Shown one piece after another: positions 23,705 through 30,894 of a stretch of DNA of 49,151 bases; the stretch's first letter is position 1; every line of letters begins with the position of its first letter. The DNA comes from Zavarzinella formosa DSM 19928. GTDB taxonomy: Bacteria > Planctomycetota > Planctomycetia > Gemmatales > Gemmataceae. The DNA lies in assembly GCF_000255705.1 (NCBI RefSeq), contig NZ_JH636442.1:488019-537169 (forward strand). Reading direction: 5' to 3'. The translations under genes and the position numbers were made by a program. The notes under the pieces were generated by a model. The model saw nothing but the letters and a program-made list of their open reading frames with translations, did no database searches and had not been told where the DNA came from.

Positions 23705-24382
23705 ACCTTCCTTGCGTTTTTTCTCCTCGGCTGAACTGCCACGCAGATAATACGGCTCCGCTGTCCACATATCCATGTTGACCGCCCAAGGGAATTGTCG
23801 GGCGACGTTTAGCAGGGAACCGATTTGGAGAGTTTGAAACTCTTCTCCAGCCAATTTTGGCAGATTGTCTTTCAACAAGCGGATACCCGGCCCGGTGACG
23901 ATTGTTTCCGGGGTTAAGTGTTGCCGCCATTCATCCAGTCGGCGAATTTCCAGATCACCAACAGGGTTCAATCCCCGCGAGTCCGTCTCGTAGGAGCGGC
24001 AATAAACCTCGCCCTGAAGGGCGTCGGCAATCACCGTGACTTTCGGGAAGCAAACTTGGCTGGCATAAGCGGCGAAGGTTTCCACGCCGACAAATGCGCA
24101 ACCCGTCGCATAAGCCAGCATTTTCGCGGAGGCGACGCCGACCCGAAGGGCGGTGTAGCTGCCCGGCCCTAGGCCGACGACCACGGCCGTGAGAGTCTTG
24201 GCGGGCCAGCCGTGCCGGGTCAGCAACTCCTGACAAATTGCCGCGAGGTCGCTCGCCCGACGCCGTTCGCGGTCGAGGTGCCCCGTGGCCACGAGAGTTT
24301 CGCCAGAAGACAGGGCCACTTGCCCCACGTTCCCGGATGTTTCCAAAATCAGCACACGATCCCAGTCCGGCGCGTTCGGCAT
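23693..24382 (-). CDS. tsaB: tRNA threonylcarbamoyladenosine biosynthesis protein TsaB
   Basis: TsaB is the scaffold partner of TsaD and TsaE in making the t6A modification of ANN-decoding tRNAs in the cytoplasm. The 229-residue protein has the ASKHA-type N-terminus (VLILETSGNVGQVALSSG) and the family hallmark VVGLGPGSYTALRVGVASAKMLAYA at about residues 68-92. The conserved ADALQGEVYCRSYE also fits. The ATG at 24382 has GGGGGAA eight bases upstream; an in-frame TTG at 24388 is less likely. The C-terminal half is short and variable, normal for TsaB. The identity is good by motif and length. Confidence 0.9.
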   Translation of the reverse strand: MPNAPDWDRVLILETSGNVGQVALSSGETLVATGHLDRERRRASDLAAICQELLTRHGWPAKTLTAVVVGLGPGSYTALRVGVASAKMLAYATGCAFVGVETFAAYASQVCFPKVTVIADALQGEVYCRSYETDSRGLNPVGDLEIRRLDEWRQHLTPETIVTGPGIRLLKDNLPKLAGEEFQTLQIGSLLNVARQFPWAVNMDMWTAEPYYLRGSSAEEKKRKEGLAV

Positions 24383-24405
24383 CGACAAGTTCCCCCGTTG
24401 GTCTT

Positions 24406-24422
24406 ACACTTTGTGTTATAAA
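24406..24422 (+). promoter_or_regulatory. Candidate -10 element and operator before the membrane/HTH pair
   Basis: ACAC-TTT-GTGT (24406-24416) is a perfect 4-3-4 palindrome immediately upstream of TATAAA (24417-24422). The palindrome would overlap the spacer of a promoter serving the gene at 24440, whose start codon is only 18 bases beyond the -10. It is a natural place for autoregulation by the winged-helix protein encoded second in the unit. No good -35 is visible. Confidence 0.3.
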
Positions 24423-24439
24423 GCCCATGCGGGACGACG

Positions 24440-25054
24440 ATGGAACTTCACGAGGCGATTTCCAGCCTTTCAGTGATTCGGCGGCAACTGGTCGAAACGG
24501 AAACCTTTCGGGGTTACCGGGCCTTGCCGGTTGCCTGCTCGTCGGCCCTGGCGTTGGTGGCCGGGTTTTTGCAGCCATTATTGGTGGGCAATCCGGTCCC
24601 GGATGTGGCGGCGTATGTGTTATTCTGGTCGGTGGTCGCGGCCGTCAGCATTGGCCTGACGGGGCTGACGATGACCCTGCGGGATAATCTCATCGGAACT
24701 TCCCGGACGCGGGCGGTCACCTGGCTGGCAATCACGCAGTTTGCCCCATGCCTCGGGTCGGCGGCTTTGGCCACGCTGGTGATTGTGCGGTATGCCCCGG
24801 AAGTTTCCTGGCTGCTGCCGGGACTATGGCAGATATTTTTCAGCCAAGGAGTGTTTGCCGCGTGCCGGTTGTTGCCTCGGTTGACGGTGTCGGTCGGGCT
24901 TTTTTACCTTGGCACCGGATTGCTCGCGCTGGGGCTGGCTCGCGGGGAGTGGGCGTTTCATCCGTGGGCGATGGCGATTCCTTTTGGTGTCGGTCAATTG
25001 ATTGCGGCCGCTGTGTTGTACTGGACTGTGGAGCGCACCCATGCCCGTTCCTGA
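24440..25054 (+). CDS. Integral membrane protein paired with an HTH regulator
   Basis: A 204-residue protein with a short cytoplasmic N-terminus (MELHEAISSLSVIRRQLVET) and about six predicted membrane spans between residues 28 and 198, for example FWSVVAAVSIGLTGLTM, ITQFAPCLGSAALATLVIV, and PFGVGQLIAAAVLYW. No enzymatic motif is visible. Its stop overlaps the start of the downstream winged-helix gene by 14 bases, so the two are translationally coupled. Such membrane-protein/regulator pairs are common in planctomycetes and other phyla, and the membrane component's role is generally unknown. The start follows GGGA and lies close behind a possible -10. Confidence 0.8.
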   Translation: MELHEAISSLSVIRRQLVETETFRGYRALPVACSSALALVAGFLQPLLVGNPVPDVAAYVLFWSVVAAVSIGLTGLTMTLRDNLIGTSRTRAVTWLAITQFAPCLGSAALATLVIVRYAPEVSWLLPGLWQIFFSQGVFAACRLLPRLTVSVGLFYLGTGLLALGLARGEWAFHPWAMAIPFGVGQLIAAAVLYWTVERTHARS

Positions 25055-25424
25055 CGACGATATTTCGGGGCGATTCGCCTACGAAGGATTGGATCGGCTC
25101 ATTCACGAGAAGGCCCGGTTGGGGATTCTCACCTCCCTGATTCGCGAATCCTCGGCCGGACTCACATTCAACGAACTCAAGGACCGGTGCGCCCTAACGG
25201 ACGGCAACCTGAGCCGACATTTGAACCTGCTGGAAGAGGGGGGCTTGGTCCGCATCGAAAAGGGAAACCGGAACAACCGGCCCCTGACGACGGTGCATCT
25301 CACCGATGCCGGCCGGACGCGGTTCCATGAATACCTCAACATCCTCGAAGCTGTTCTGAAAGACGCCCTCCCGGCGGACTCGGCCGTCCCCTCGCCGGCC
25401 ACCCGGCCGGCCTTTTCAAGTTGA
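25041..25424 (+). CDS. Winged-helix transcriptional regulator
   Basis: This 127-residue protein is a single winged-helix domain of the HTH_34/ArsR-MarR-like type. IHEKARLGILTSLIRES opens the domain, LTFNELKDRCALTDGNLSRHLNLLEEGGLV is the helix-turn-helix with recognition helix, and IEKGNRNNRPLTTVHLTDAGR is the wing. It probably binds DNA as a dimer through a C-terminal helix (FHEYLNILEAVL). The ATG at 25041 lies inside the end of the upstream membrane-protein gene, so their products are co-expressed. A palindrome at 24406-24416 is a possible operator. The effector signal is unknown. Confidence 0.88.
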   Translation: MPVPDDDISGRFAYEGLDRLIHEKARLGILTSLIRESSAGLTFNELKDRCALTDGNLSRHLNLLEEGGLVRIEKGNRNNRPLTTVHLTDAGRTRFHEYLNILEAVLKDALPADSAVPSPATRPAFSS

Positions 25425-25544
25425 AGCCAGTTCGCCTCGCGCAAAACATTTCAAAATCTTCCCGAGACGCAGTTCCGCCCCGGTTCGCGTATAAAACCTT
25501 TCCGGCGGATTGGCCGGCAAATTGACCAATCGGGAGACACCATC

Positions 25545-27644
25545 ATGATGATTCGGCGGATCATGGCCGGGCTGTGCCTGGCCATCGTGGGAGCCTGCAT
25601 GGAGAGTTCGCATCTGTACGGCGACGAGGGGATGTGGTTGTACACCAATGCCCCCAAGGAATATCTGAAGAAAAAATACGGTTTCGAGCCGACGGATGCG
25701 TGGCTGGATCACCTCCGGCTGGGATCGGTGCGGTTCAACTCCGGCGGTTCTGGTTCGTTCGTCTCCGCGGATGGTTTGGTGATGACCAATCACCACGTTG
25801 GCGCCGATGACCTTCAAAAGCTCTCGGACGAGAAGAACGATTACTTGAAGACTGGCTTCTTTGCCAAGACGCTCGCGGATGAAAAACCCTGCAAAGGGCT
25901 GGAATTGAACGTCCTCCTCAAGATCGAGGACGTGACCGCCAAAGTGCAGGGGGCGGTGAAGGAAGGCATGACCCCCGGCGAGGCGGCGGACGCCCGTCGC
26001 AAGGCGGTTGGCGAGATTGAAAAATCCGTTGCCGACGAGAAGAAGAACATCCGGGCTGATGTGGTGACGCTGTACGCCGGCGGGGCTTATCACCTCTACA
26101 CTTACAAAAAGCACACGGATATCCGCCTGGTCTTCGCCCCGGAACAACAAATCGCGTTCTACGGCGGCGACCCGGATAATTTCGAGTTCCCCCGTTATGA
26201 CCTCGACATGTGCTTTTTCCGCGTCTACGAAGATGGCAAGCCTCTCAAGGTCGAGCATTACCTCAAGTGGAGCCCGGCCGGGAGCCAGAAGGATGAACTG
26301 GTGTTCGTCTCCGGACATCCGGGCCGCACGAATCGCCAGAACACGGTGGCCGAACTGGAATACCTGCGGGATTACCAATACCCGCTGCAACTGCAACGAC
26401 TTAACCGGCTTGAAGTGCTCTATTCCGCGTGGGGCGGCCGGAGCGAGGAAAATCACCGGCGTGTGAAGGATGATCTGTTCGGTGTGCAAAACAGCCGCAA
26501 GGCCCGCATCGGCGGACTCGGTGGATTGCTTGATCCGAAGATCATGGCCCGCAAGGTGGCCGACGAGAAGCGATTGCGGGAATTCGTCGGCAAGCAAGGA
26601 TCGACAGAAGCGGTCAAGGCGTTTGACACCATCGCGGAGTGCGAAAAGCTCCGGTTGAAGATTGCCCGTGATGTCAACATTCTCGAAGGCGGGGCCGGTT
26701 TCAACAGTGCCCTGTTTGGCATCGCCCGCACGCTATTGCGGGCCGGTGACGAACTGCCGAAACCTTCCGGCGAACGTTTGCGGGAATTCGGCGACGCCCG
26801 GTTGGGGTCGCTCAAGTTTCAATTGCTCTCGGATGAGGAAATCTATCCCGACCTCGAACTCATCAAACTGGCCGATTCGCTGACCTACCTGGCCGGGGCC
26901 TATGGGGCGAACGACTCGCTGGTAGAAAAGATCCTCGCCGGGAAATCGCCGCGTGAGCGGGCCTTTGAATTGGTCAGCGGCACAAAGGTCGCCGATCCGG
27001 CCGTGCGAAAGAAACTGTTTGACGGCGGGGCCAAGGCCGTTGCCGAGGCGAAAGACCCGATGATTGAATTGGCCCGCCTGATTGATGCCGACGCCCGCAA
27101 GTTCCGCAAACAATTTGAAAACCAAATCGAAGAGCCGAAACGCCAGGCGGCCGGGGCCATCGCCAAGGCTCGCTTTGCCCTCGACGGGACTAATTCCTAC
27201 CCAGATGCGACCTTCACCCTCCGGCTCGCTTTCGGCACCGTGAAGGGTTACACCGAGGACGGCAAGACGATTGAACCATTCACGATGTTCGACGGGCTGT
27301 ACGCCCGTTCAAAGGAACACAAAAACCAATCTCCGTTTGATCTTCCCGCTCTATGGGAAACCCGCAAGGACAAGTTGAACCTCAAAACGCCGTTCAACTT
27401 TCTCTGCACCGCCGACATCATCGGCGGGAACTCCGGAAGCCCGGTGGTGAACAAAAACGGCGAAGTGGTCGGATTGATTTTCGATGGAAACATCCAGAGC
27501 CTGGTGCTGGATTTCATCTTCGAGGACCAACAAGCTCGTGCGGTAAGTGTGGATTCTCGGGCGATCATTGAAGCCTTGCGATCCGTGTATCAGGCCGACA
27601 GTGTGGCCGAGGAACTCACTTCTGGAAAACGACCTGTGAAATGA
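25545..27644 (+). CDS. S46 family dipeptidyl-peptidase, exported
   Basis: The 699-residue protein has an N-terminal signal peptide (MMIRRIMAGLCLAIVGACME) and the S46 opening DEGMWLYTN. The chymotrypsin-fold catalytic His lies in TNHHVG (His83/His84), and the nucleophile Ser630 in GGNSGSPV, followed by the family's VVGLIFDGNIQSL and VDSRAIIEAL. S46 peptidases (DPP7, DPP11) remove dipeptides from peptide N-termini in the periplasm. The usual NHHC motif is NHHV here, so the Cys next to the catalytic His is missing. The long helical insertion typical of the family covers about residues 330-540. The start has GGGAG eight bases upstream. A terminator follows 28 bases after the stop, so the gene is probably monocistronic. 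Confidence 0.93.
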   Translation: MMIRRIMAGLCLAIVGACMESSHLYGDEGMWLYTNAPKEYLKKKYGFEPTDAWLDHLRLGSVRFNSGGSGSFVSADGLVMTNHHVGADDLQKLSDEKNDYLKTGFFAKTLADEKPCKGLELNVLLKIEDVTAKVQGAVKEGMTPGEAADARRKAVGEIEKSVADEKKNIRADVVTLYAGGAYHLYTYKKHTDIRLVFAPEQQIAFYGGDPDNFEFPRYDLDMCFFRVYEDGKPLKVEHYLKWSPAGSQKDELVFVSGHPGRTNRQNTVAELEYLRDYQYPLQLQRLNRLEVLYSAWGGRSEENHRRVKDDLFGVQNSRKARIGGLGGLLDPKIMARKVADEKRLREFVGKQGSTEAVKAFDTIAECEKLRLKIARDVNILEGGAGFNSALFGIARTLLRAGDELPKPSGERLREFGDARLGSLKFQLLSDEEIYPDLELIKLADSLTYLAGAYGANDSLVEKILAGKSPRERAFELVSGTKVADPAVRKKLFDGGAKAVAEAKDPMIELARLIDADARKFRKQFENQIEEPKRQAAGAIAKARFALDGTNSYPDATFTLRLAFGTVKGYTEDGKTIEPFTMFDGLYARSKEHKNQSPFDLPALWETRKDKLNLKTPFNFLCTADIIGGNSGSPVVNKNGEVVGLIFDGNIQSLVLDFIFEDQQARAVSVDSRAIIEALRSVYQADSVAEELTSGKRPVK

Positions 27645-27671
27645 CGATGATTGTTTTGTGAAGGCCATCCG

Positions 27672-27699
27672 CGCCCGTGTCGTTTACACGGGCGTTTTT
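27672..27699 (+). terminator. Intrinsic terminator after the S46 peptidase gene
   Basis: A 9-bp stem (CGCCCGTGT at 27672-27680 with ACACGGGCG at 27686-27694, 5-base loop) is followed directly by TTTTT. Confidence 0.9.
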
Positions 27700-27913
27700 C
27701 GCAGTGAACCCGTAAAATTCGCGCAGAAATTGATCCGGTTTCTTCATGATGGCTTAATGGAACCTTTTGCCCTTCCCCTGCATCCTATCATGTAGCGAGA
27801 GATGAAAAGATCAGTCATTTAGAGACTGATCTCCCACCACCAACGACCCTCATGCTGTTTGCATGGTGTCGTTTCAAAACGTTGATTTACTTCGCCCGAA
27901 GCAGATTGGATCC
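27700..27913. other. Intergenic region with a hairpin at 27808-27832
   Basis: The stretch lies between the peptidase terminator and the first exported paralogue. A 9-bp perfect stem (AGATCAGTC with GACTGATCT, 7-base loop) lies at 27808-27832, about 80 bases before the chosen start codon, where it would be part of the leader. I see no convincing promoter or short gene. Confidence 0.45.
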
Positions 27914-28366
27914 ATGACTTTGACCTCGATTCTCAGCCGCACGGCCATGTTGGCCGCCGTTGCTCCGTTTTTTGTCATGCTGTTCGACGCCAGCCAAGAT
28001 TGGCTGGCGGCTTACGCGGACAGGAACAATCCACAAGCCGCCAAGGCAAAATCGGAAGTCGTTTCTCGCCTGAACGACGAGGAGATGATGGCCCTTGATC
28101 GCACGATGATGAAGCAAGAAGCCGTGGATGACCTGTTAGACGGACTGGACACGCCCCGCCAGACACTTGAACGCTTTCGCGCAATCAATCTGGGGCTAAC
28201 CCGTGGTCACAATGAGTTTCCGACAAATGAATTTCGGGACAGCATGATCGCCCAAATTCTTTCCTATGCGAGCATCAGATCAAGCGGAGATCGCAAGCAC
28301 AAGCCAATGATTTCTTACGAAGAACTCAAATGTGAATGCTTCTATCTCGATTCGTTGAGTGAGTGA
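27914..28366 (+). CDS. Exported or membrane-anchored hypothetical protein (paralogue A)
   Basis: A 150-residue protein with an N-terminal hydrophobic segment (MTLTSILSRTAMLAAVAPFF) that acts as signal peptide or anchor. I chose the ATG at 27914 over 27863 because it places that segment at the N-terminus and gives nearly the same length as the paralogue at 28891. The domain that follows has the pattern LDRTMMKQEAVDDLLDGL, then TLERFRAIN, and ends with ISYEELKCECFYL. The paralogue has LSRMALRQEILKNLIAEK, TLEEAGRGFLALN and HEVLKCEVLAI at the same places. I recall similar exported proteins in Gemmata-type genomes, with no known function. A perfect terminator lies 30 bases downstream. Confidence 0.7.
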   Translation: MTLTSILSRTAMLAAVAPFFVMLFDASQDWLAAYADRNNPQAAKAKSEVVSRLNDEEMMALDRTMMKQEAVDDLLDGLDTPRQTLERFRAINLGLTRGHNEFPTNEFRDSMIAQILSYASIRSSGDRKHKPMISYEELKCECFYLDSLSE

Positions 28367-28396
28367 TAGTTTGAATCTTGATTGTTGGTTTTGCTT

Positions 28397-28446
28397 AAAA
28401 AAGAGGCAGCAATGACTAATTGTTAGTCATTGCTGCCTCTTTTTTT
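28397..28446 (+). terminator. Intrinsic terminator after paralogue A
   Basis: A 17-bp perfect stem (GAGGCAGCAATGACTAA, 28403-28419, pairing with 28423-28439 across a 3-base loop) is flanked by A6 on the left and T7 on the right. The flanking A- and T-runs let it work in both directions. Confidence 0.95.
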
Positions 28447-28890
28447 GTTCCCGACAGTATTTCAAATTGTAACTCAGCGAGCCAGTTCAAGCGATGATCT
28501 TCAAGAGTGCGATAAGTGTGCGTTATTTGTAATCACATAATGCTCGTAATATTGGCGGTCTCAGCAGTGGTCATGGGTGGTTTGTAATCACATTTTGCTC
28601 GCGATGTTGACATAAATTTGCCGGACTTATCCTCTTCAAATCTTTTTTTGATTCCGAACTCCATGAAAACACGGGGTTTAAAACATTCTGCTTCTGGCGT
28701 CCCCGGCCTTGGCACAGAGCTTGCCTTAAGTGATCCCGTGGAAACGGGGTCAGGACTTCACTGGCTTTTCTCCGCTTCCTTGTGAGTTTCAAGCATTCCC
28801 ACCCTAAAACGGCGTTGCCGTTGAAAACTGCCCCCGGCGGAACTCCCTCCCCCGCCATTATCAAGACGCCCAATCTTGGAGGTTTTTCTG
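28447..28890. other. Leader and intergenic region before paralogue B
   Basis: The 444 bases hold a pair of 21-bp direct repeats (28526-28546 and 28581-28601), a TTGACA at 28607-28612 without a good -10, and two stem-loops closer to the gene: GATCCCGT/ACGGGGTC with one wobble near 28731-28750 and AACGGC/GCCGTT near 28807-28821. No open frame here looks real. It probably contains the promoter and a long leader of the gene at 28891. Confidence 0.5.
28526..28601. repeat. Pair of 21-bp direct repeats, possible operators
   Basis: TTTGTAATCACATAATGCTCG (28526-28546) recurs at 28581-28601 with two central substitutions (AA to TT). The spacing between repeat starts is 55 bases, roughly five helical turns. 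The core TGTAATCACA is a near-palindrome. Two phased copies upstream of a gene fit binding sites for a dimeric regulator. Confidence 0.55.
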
Positions 28891-29352
28891 ATGAAGATTC
28901 GAACTCGATCCGTGACATGCTTGGGTTTCGTGGCGTTGTGCGTTGGAATTTGGTTTCAGTCGCCGGTCACGGCCGAGGAAATTGGCTTTGATTTCTGGAA
29001 TCTTGGGGAATTGGAAGACCAAATCTCTCGCGGTGAAGTCCGCAATCGGGAGATAGATCGCAACGACCAACAAATTCTGAGCCGAATGGCTCTTCGCCAG
29101 GAGATCTTGAAGAATCTGATTGCGGAGAAGATCACCTTGGAAGAGGCCGGGCGTGGATTTCTTGCCCTCAATCAAACAGAACCCGCCGCCATTGGTTATC
29201 TGCGGATCATGTACCCGAACGGGACTGATCTGGACCGGGCGATTTATCAGGTGGTCATCCAGATGAACGTGAGTCAACATCCCGGCAGCCGGGAATGTCA
29301 TGAAGTGTTGAAGTGTGAAGTCCTGGCCATCTGCAGCCACATTATCCGTTGA
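28891..29352 (+). CDS. Exported hypothetical protein (paralogue B)
   Basis: A 153-residue precursor with a clear signal peptide (MKIRTRSVTCLGFVALCVGI, then WFQSPVTA with likely cleavage before EEIGFD). The start is set by GGAGG eight bases upstream. The mature part has RNDQQILSRMALRQEILKNL, then ITLEEAGRGFLALNQTEP and the C-terminal SRECHEVLKCEVLAICSHI. It corresponds segment by segment to paralogue A at 27914, including the LKCE motif near the end. The mature protein has three cysteines near the C-terminus. The function is unknown. The gene has its own leader with direct repeats, separated from paralogue A by a strong terminator, so the two are independently expressed. Confidence 0.8.
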   Translation: MKIRTRSVTCLGFVALCVGIWFQSPVTAEEIGFDFWNLGELEDQISRGEVRNREIDRNDQQILSRMALRQEILKNLIAEKITLEEAGRGFLALNQTEPAAIGYLRIMYPNGTDLDRAIYQVVIQMNVSQHPGSRECHEVLKCEVLAICSHIIR

Positions 29353-29391
29353 TTCTCATTTCGGCGCCTCGGCGGGATTTGCCCCCGCCGG

Positions 29392-30012
29392 TCATTGACA
29401 CTTCTGAAGTCTCCGCAAAATCACCTGTTCCAAAGCCGTGTCACGTCCCTTGGGGATCCATCGGTCTTTTGCGCCGGACAGCGGCGTGGCGGCGTCGGGG
29501 GCGACGATCACAAATTGATCCCGGTCCACTGTTGCCGCATCCCCGAACACCGGCGACGAAGTGAACGGACCCGACGGAACCGGATAGTCAGCCAACTCCT
29601 TGCGGACGGTCACTTGCACAAAATAACCCGACGGCTCGGCTTCACGGATCCGCACTTCGCACAGATAGCGGTAAGGCTGAAGTGACACCAACGTTCGCTC
29701 GTAAAAATCAGGCGAGCCGGGTTTCCAAAATCGTTCAAATCCCGGGGAGACTGTCGGTTTTGCGACAATGCGGCCGTCATAGCGGTTGGAATAGGCGATC
29801 TCAAAGAAATCGTTGACGACATCCAGCACCTTGTCGAACGTATCGGCGTAAGCCGTGGTCGAAGTGGTGCGCGGGTTGATGAGCACCGGGTTTTCGCAGG
29901 CGCAATCGGCGTTTGTCGCATCCACTTTCATCGGGTTGTCGAACAACGGCCCGTTCATGCACCCTGCGGTGGCCAGCGAGCCCAGCAACAGGGCCGCGCG
30001 TATCCGGTACAT
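29392..30012 (-). CDS. Hypothetical lipoprotein
   Basis: A 206-residue precursor with type II signal peptide and lipobox ATAGC, giving a lipoprotein beginning at Cys18. The mature region starts MNGPLFDNPMKVDATNADCACENPVLINP and then forms a compact domain with FDKVLDVVNDFFEIAYSNRYDGRIVAKP, a two-layer alpha/beta-looking pattern. YLCEVRIREAEPSGYFVQVTVRKEL follows. Proteins of this shape occur widely in planctomycetes and lack an assigned role. It lies downstream of the phosphodiesterase/RNase Y pair on the same strand, 63 bases away, and may be co-transcribed. It is convergent with the gene ending at 29352. Confidence 0.8.
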   Translation of the reverse strand: MYRIRAALLLGSLATAGCMNGPLFDNPMKVDATNADCACENPVLINPRTTSTTAYADTFDKVLDVVNDFFEIAYSNRYDGRIVAKPTVSPGFERFWKPGSPDFYERTLVSLQPYRYLCEVRIREAEPSGYFVQVTVRKELADYPVPSGPFTSSPVFGDAATVDRDQFVIVAPDAATPLSGAKDRWIPKGRDTALEQVILRRLQKCQ

Positions 30013-30075
30013 AACATCCCCCCGATTGCTCCGGAACCCGGAGAGGCGGGCTTATGCCATTCCGGCCGGGGTCTG

Positions 30076-30873
30076 TCAAGGGGTTGTCAGGTCGGAATCA
30101 CGGACCATCAGGCGGGAAATGGAGACGGCCCGCCCGGTCTGGTCGTCTGTTTCGACAATGACAGCCCCGATTCGAACATCTTCGGTGGCGATGTCAAAGG
30201 GGCGGGGAATAAAGTCCAGATGAGTTGGAAGCACGCGGTCCGGTTTGCGGCCCAGCACCCCGCCGTAGGGGCCGGCCATGCCGACATCGCACAAGAAGGC
30301 AGTTCCCCCCTCCATGATTTGTTCATCAGCCGTGGGGACATGAGTGTGTGTGCCGATCACGGCGCTAACCCGGCCCCGCAGGTGGTGGGCCATCAGATAT
30401 TTGTCGGCCGTCGCCTCGGCATGAATATCCACGAAAATATGGCGAACATCAGCGGGCAACCCGGCCAGCACCCGGTCGACGGCCCGGTAAGGGCAATCGA
30501 CGGATCGCATAAATGTGCGGCCAAGCAGTGAAATGACGGCCAGACGCAACCCGCTCGGGAGATCAACGATCCAATGATCCGGCCCCGGCGCCTCGGGGGG
30601 GAAGTTGGCCGGTTTGACGATGGGTTCTTTGGCGTCGAAGAGAGAGAAGATTTCCACCCGTTTGTATATGTGGTCGCCCATCGTGTAGGCGTTGATTCCC
30701 GCCGAGGAAAGCTGCCGATAAGTGTTGGGATAAAGTCCTGCTCCCGCCGAGGCGTTCTCCGCGTTGGCGATCACGACATCCAACGCGTGGATTTTCCGCA
30801 GGACAGGGACAGCCTTGCGGACGATGTTCACGCCCGGAGTCCCCACAATATCCCCGATAAACAGCAGTCTCAT
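30076..30873 (-). CDS. YmdB-like metallophosphoesterase
   Basis: The 265-residue protein matches the TIGR00282/YmdB family, cytoplasmic metallophosphoesterases that act on 2',3'-cyclic nucleotides. It starts with the metal-binding MRLLFIGDIVGTPG (Asp8) and has IANAENASAGAG, the MGDHIYKR segment and FVDIHAEATADKYLMAHHLRGRVSAVIGTHTHVPTAD, the canonical ligands of a dinuclear metal centre. In Bacillus the homologue sits next to the RNase Y gene; here it follows rny by 21 bases on the same strand, so the operon arrangement is conserved in this phylum. Identity of the family is secure; the in vivo substrate is inferred. Confidence 0.93.
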   Translation of the reverse strand: MRLLFIGDIVGTPGVNIVRKAVPVLRKIHALDVVIANAENASAGAGLYPNTYRQLSSAGINAYTMGDHIYKRVEIFSLFDAKEPIVKPANFPPEAPGPDHWIVDLPSGLRLAVISLLGRTFMRSVDCPYRAVDRVLAGLPADVRHIFVDIHAEATADKYLMAHHLRGRVSAVIGTHTHVPTADEQIMEGGTAFLCDVGMAGPYGGVLGRKPDRVLPTHLDFIPRPFDIATEDVRIGAVIVETDDQTGRAVSISRLMVRDSDLTTP

Positions 30874-30894
30874 CCCGCTCCCCGGCCGCCGGCC

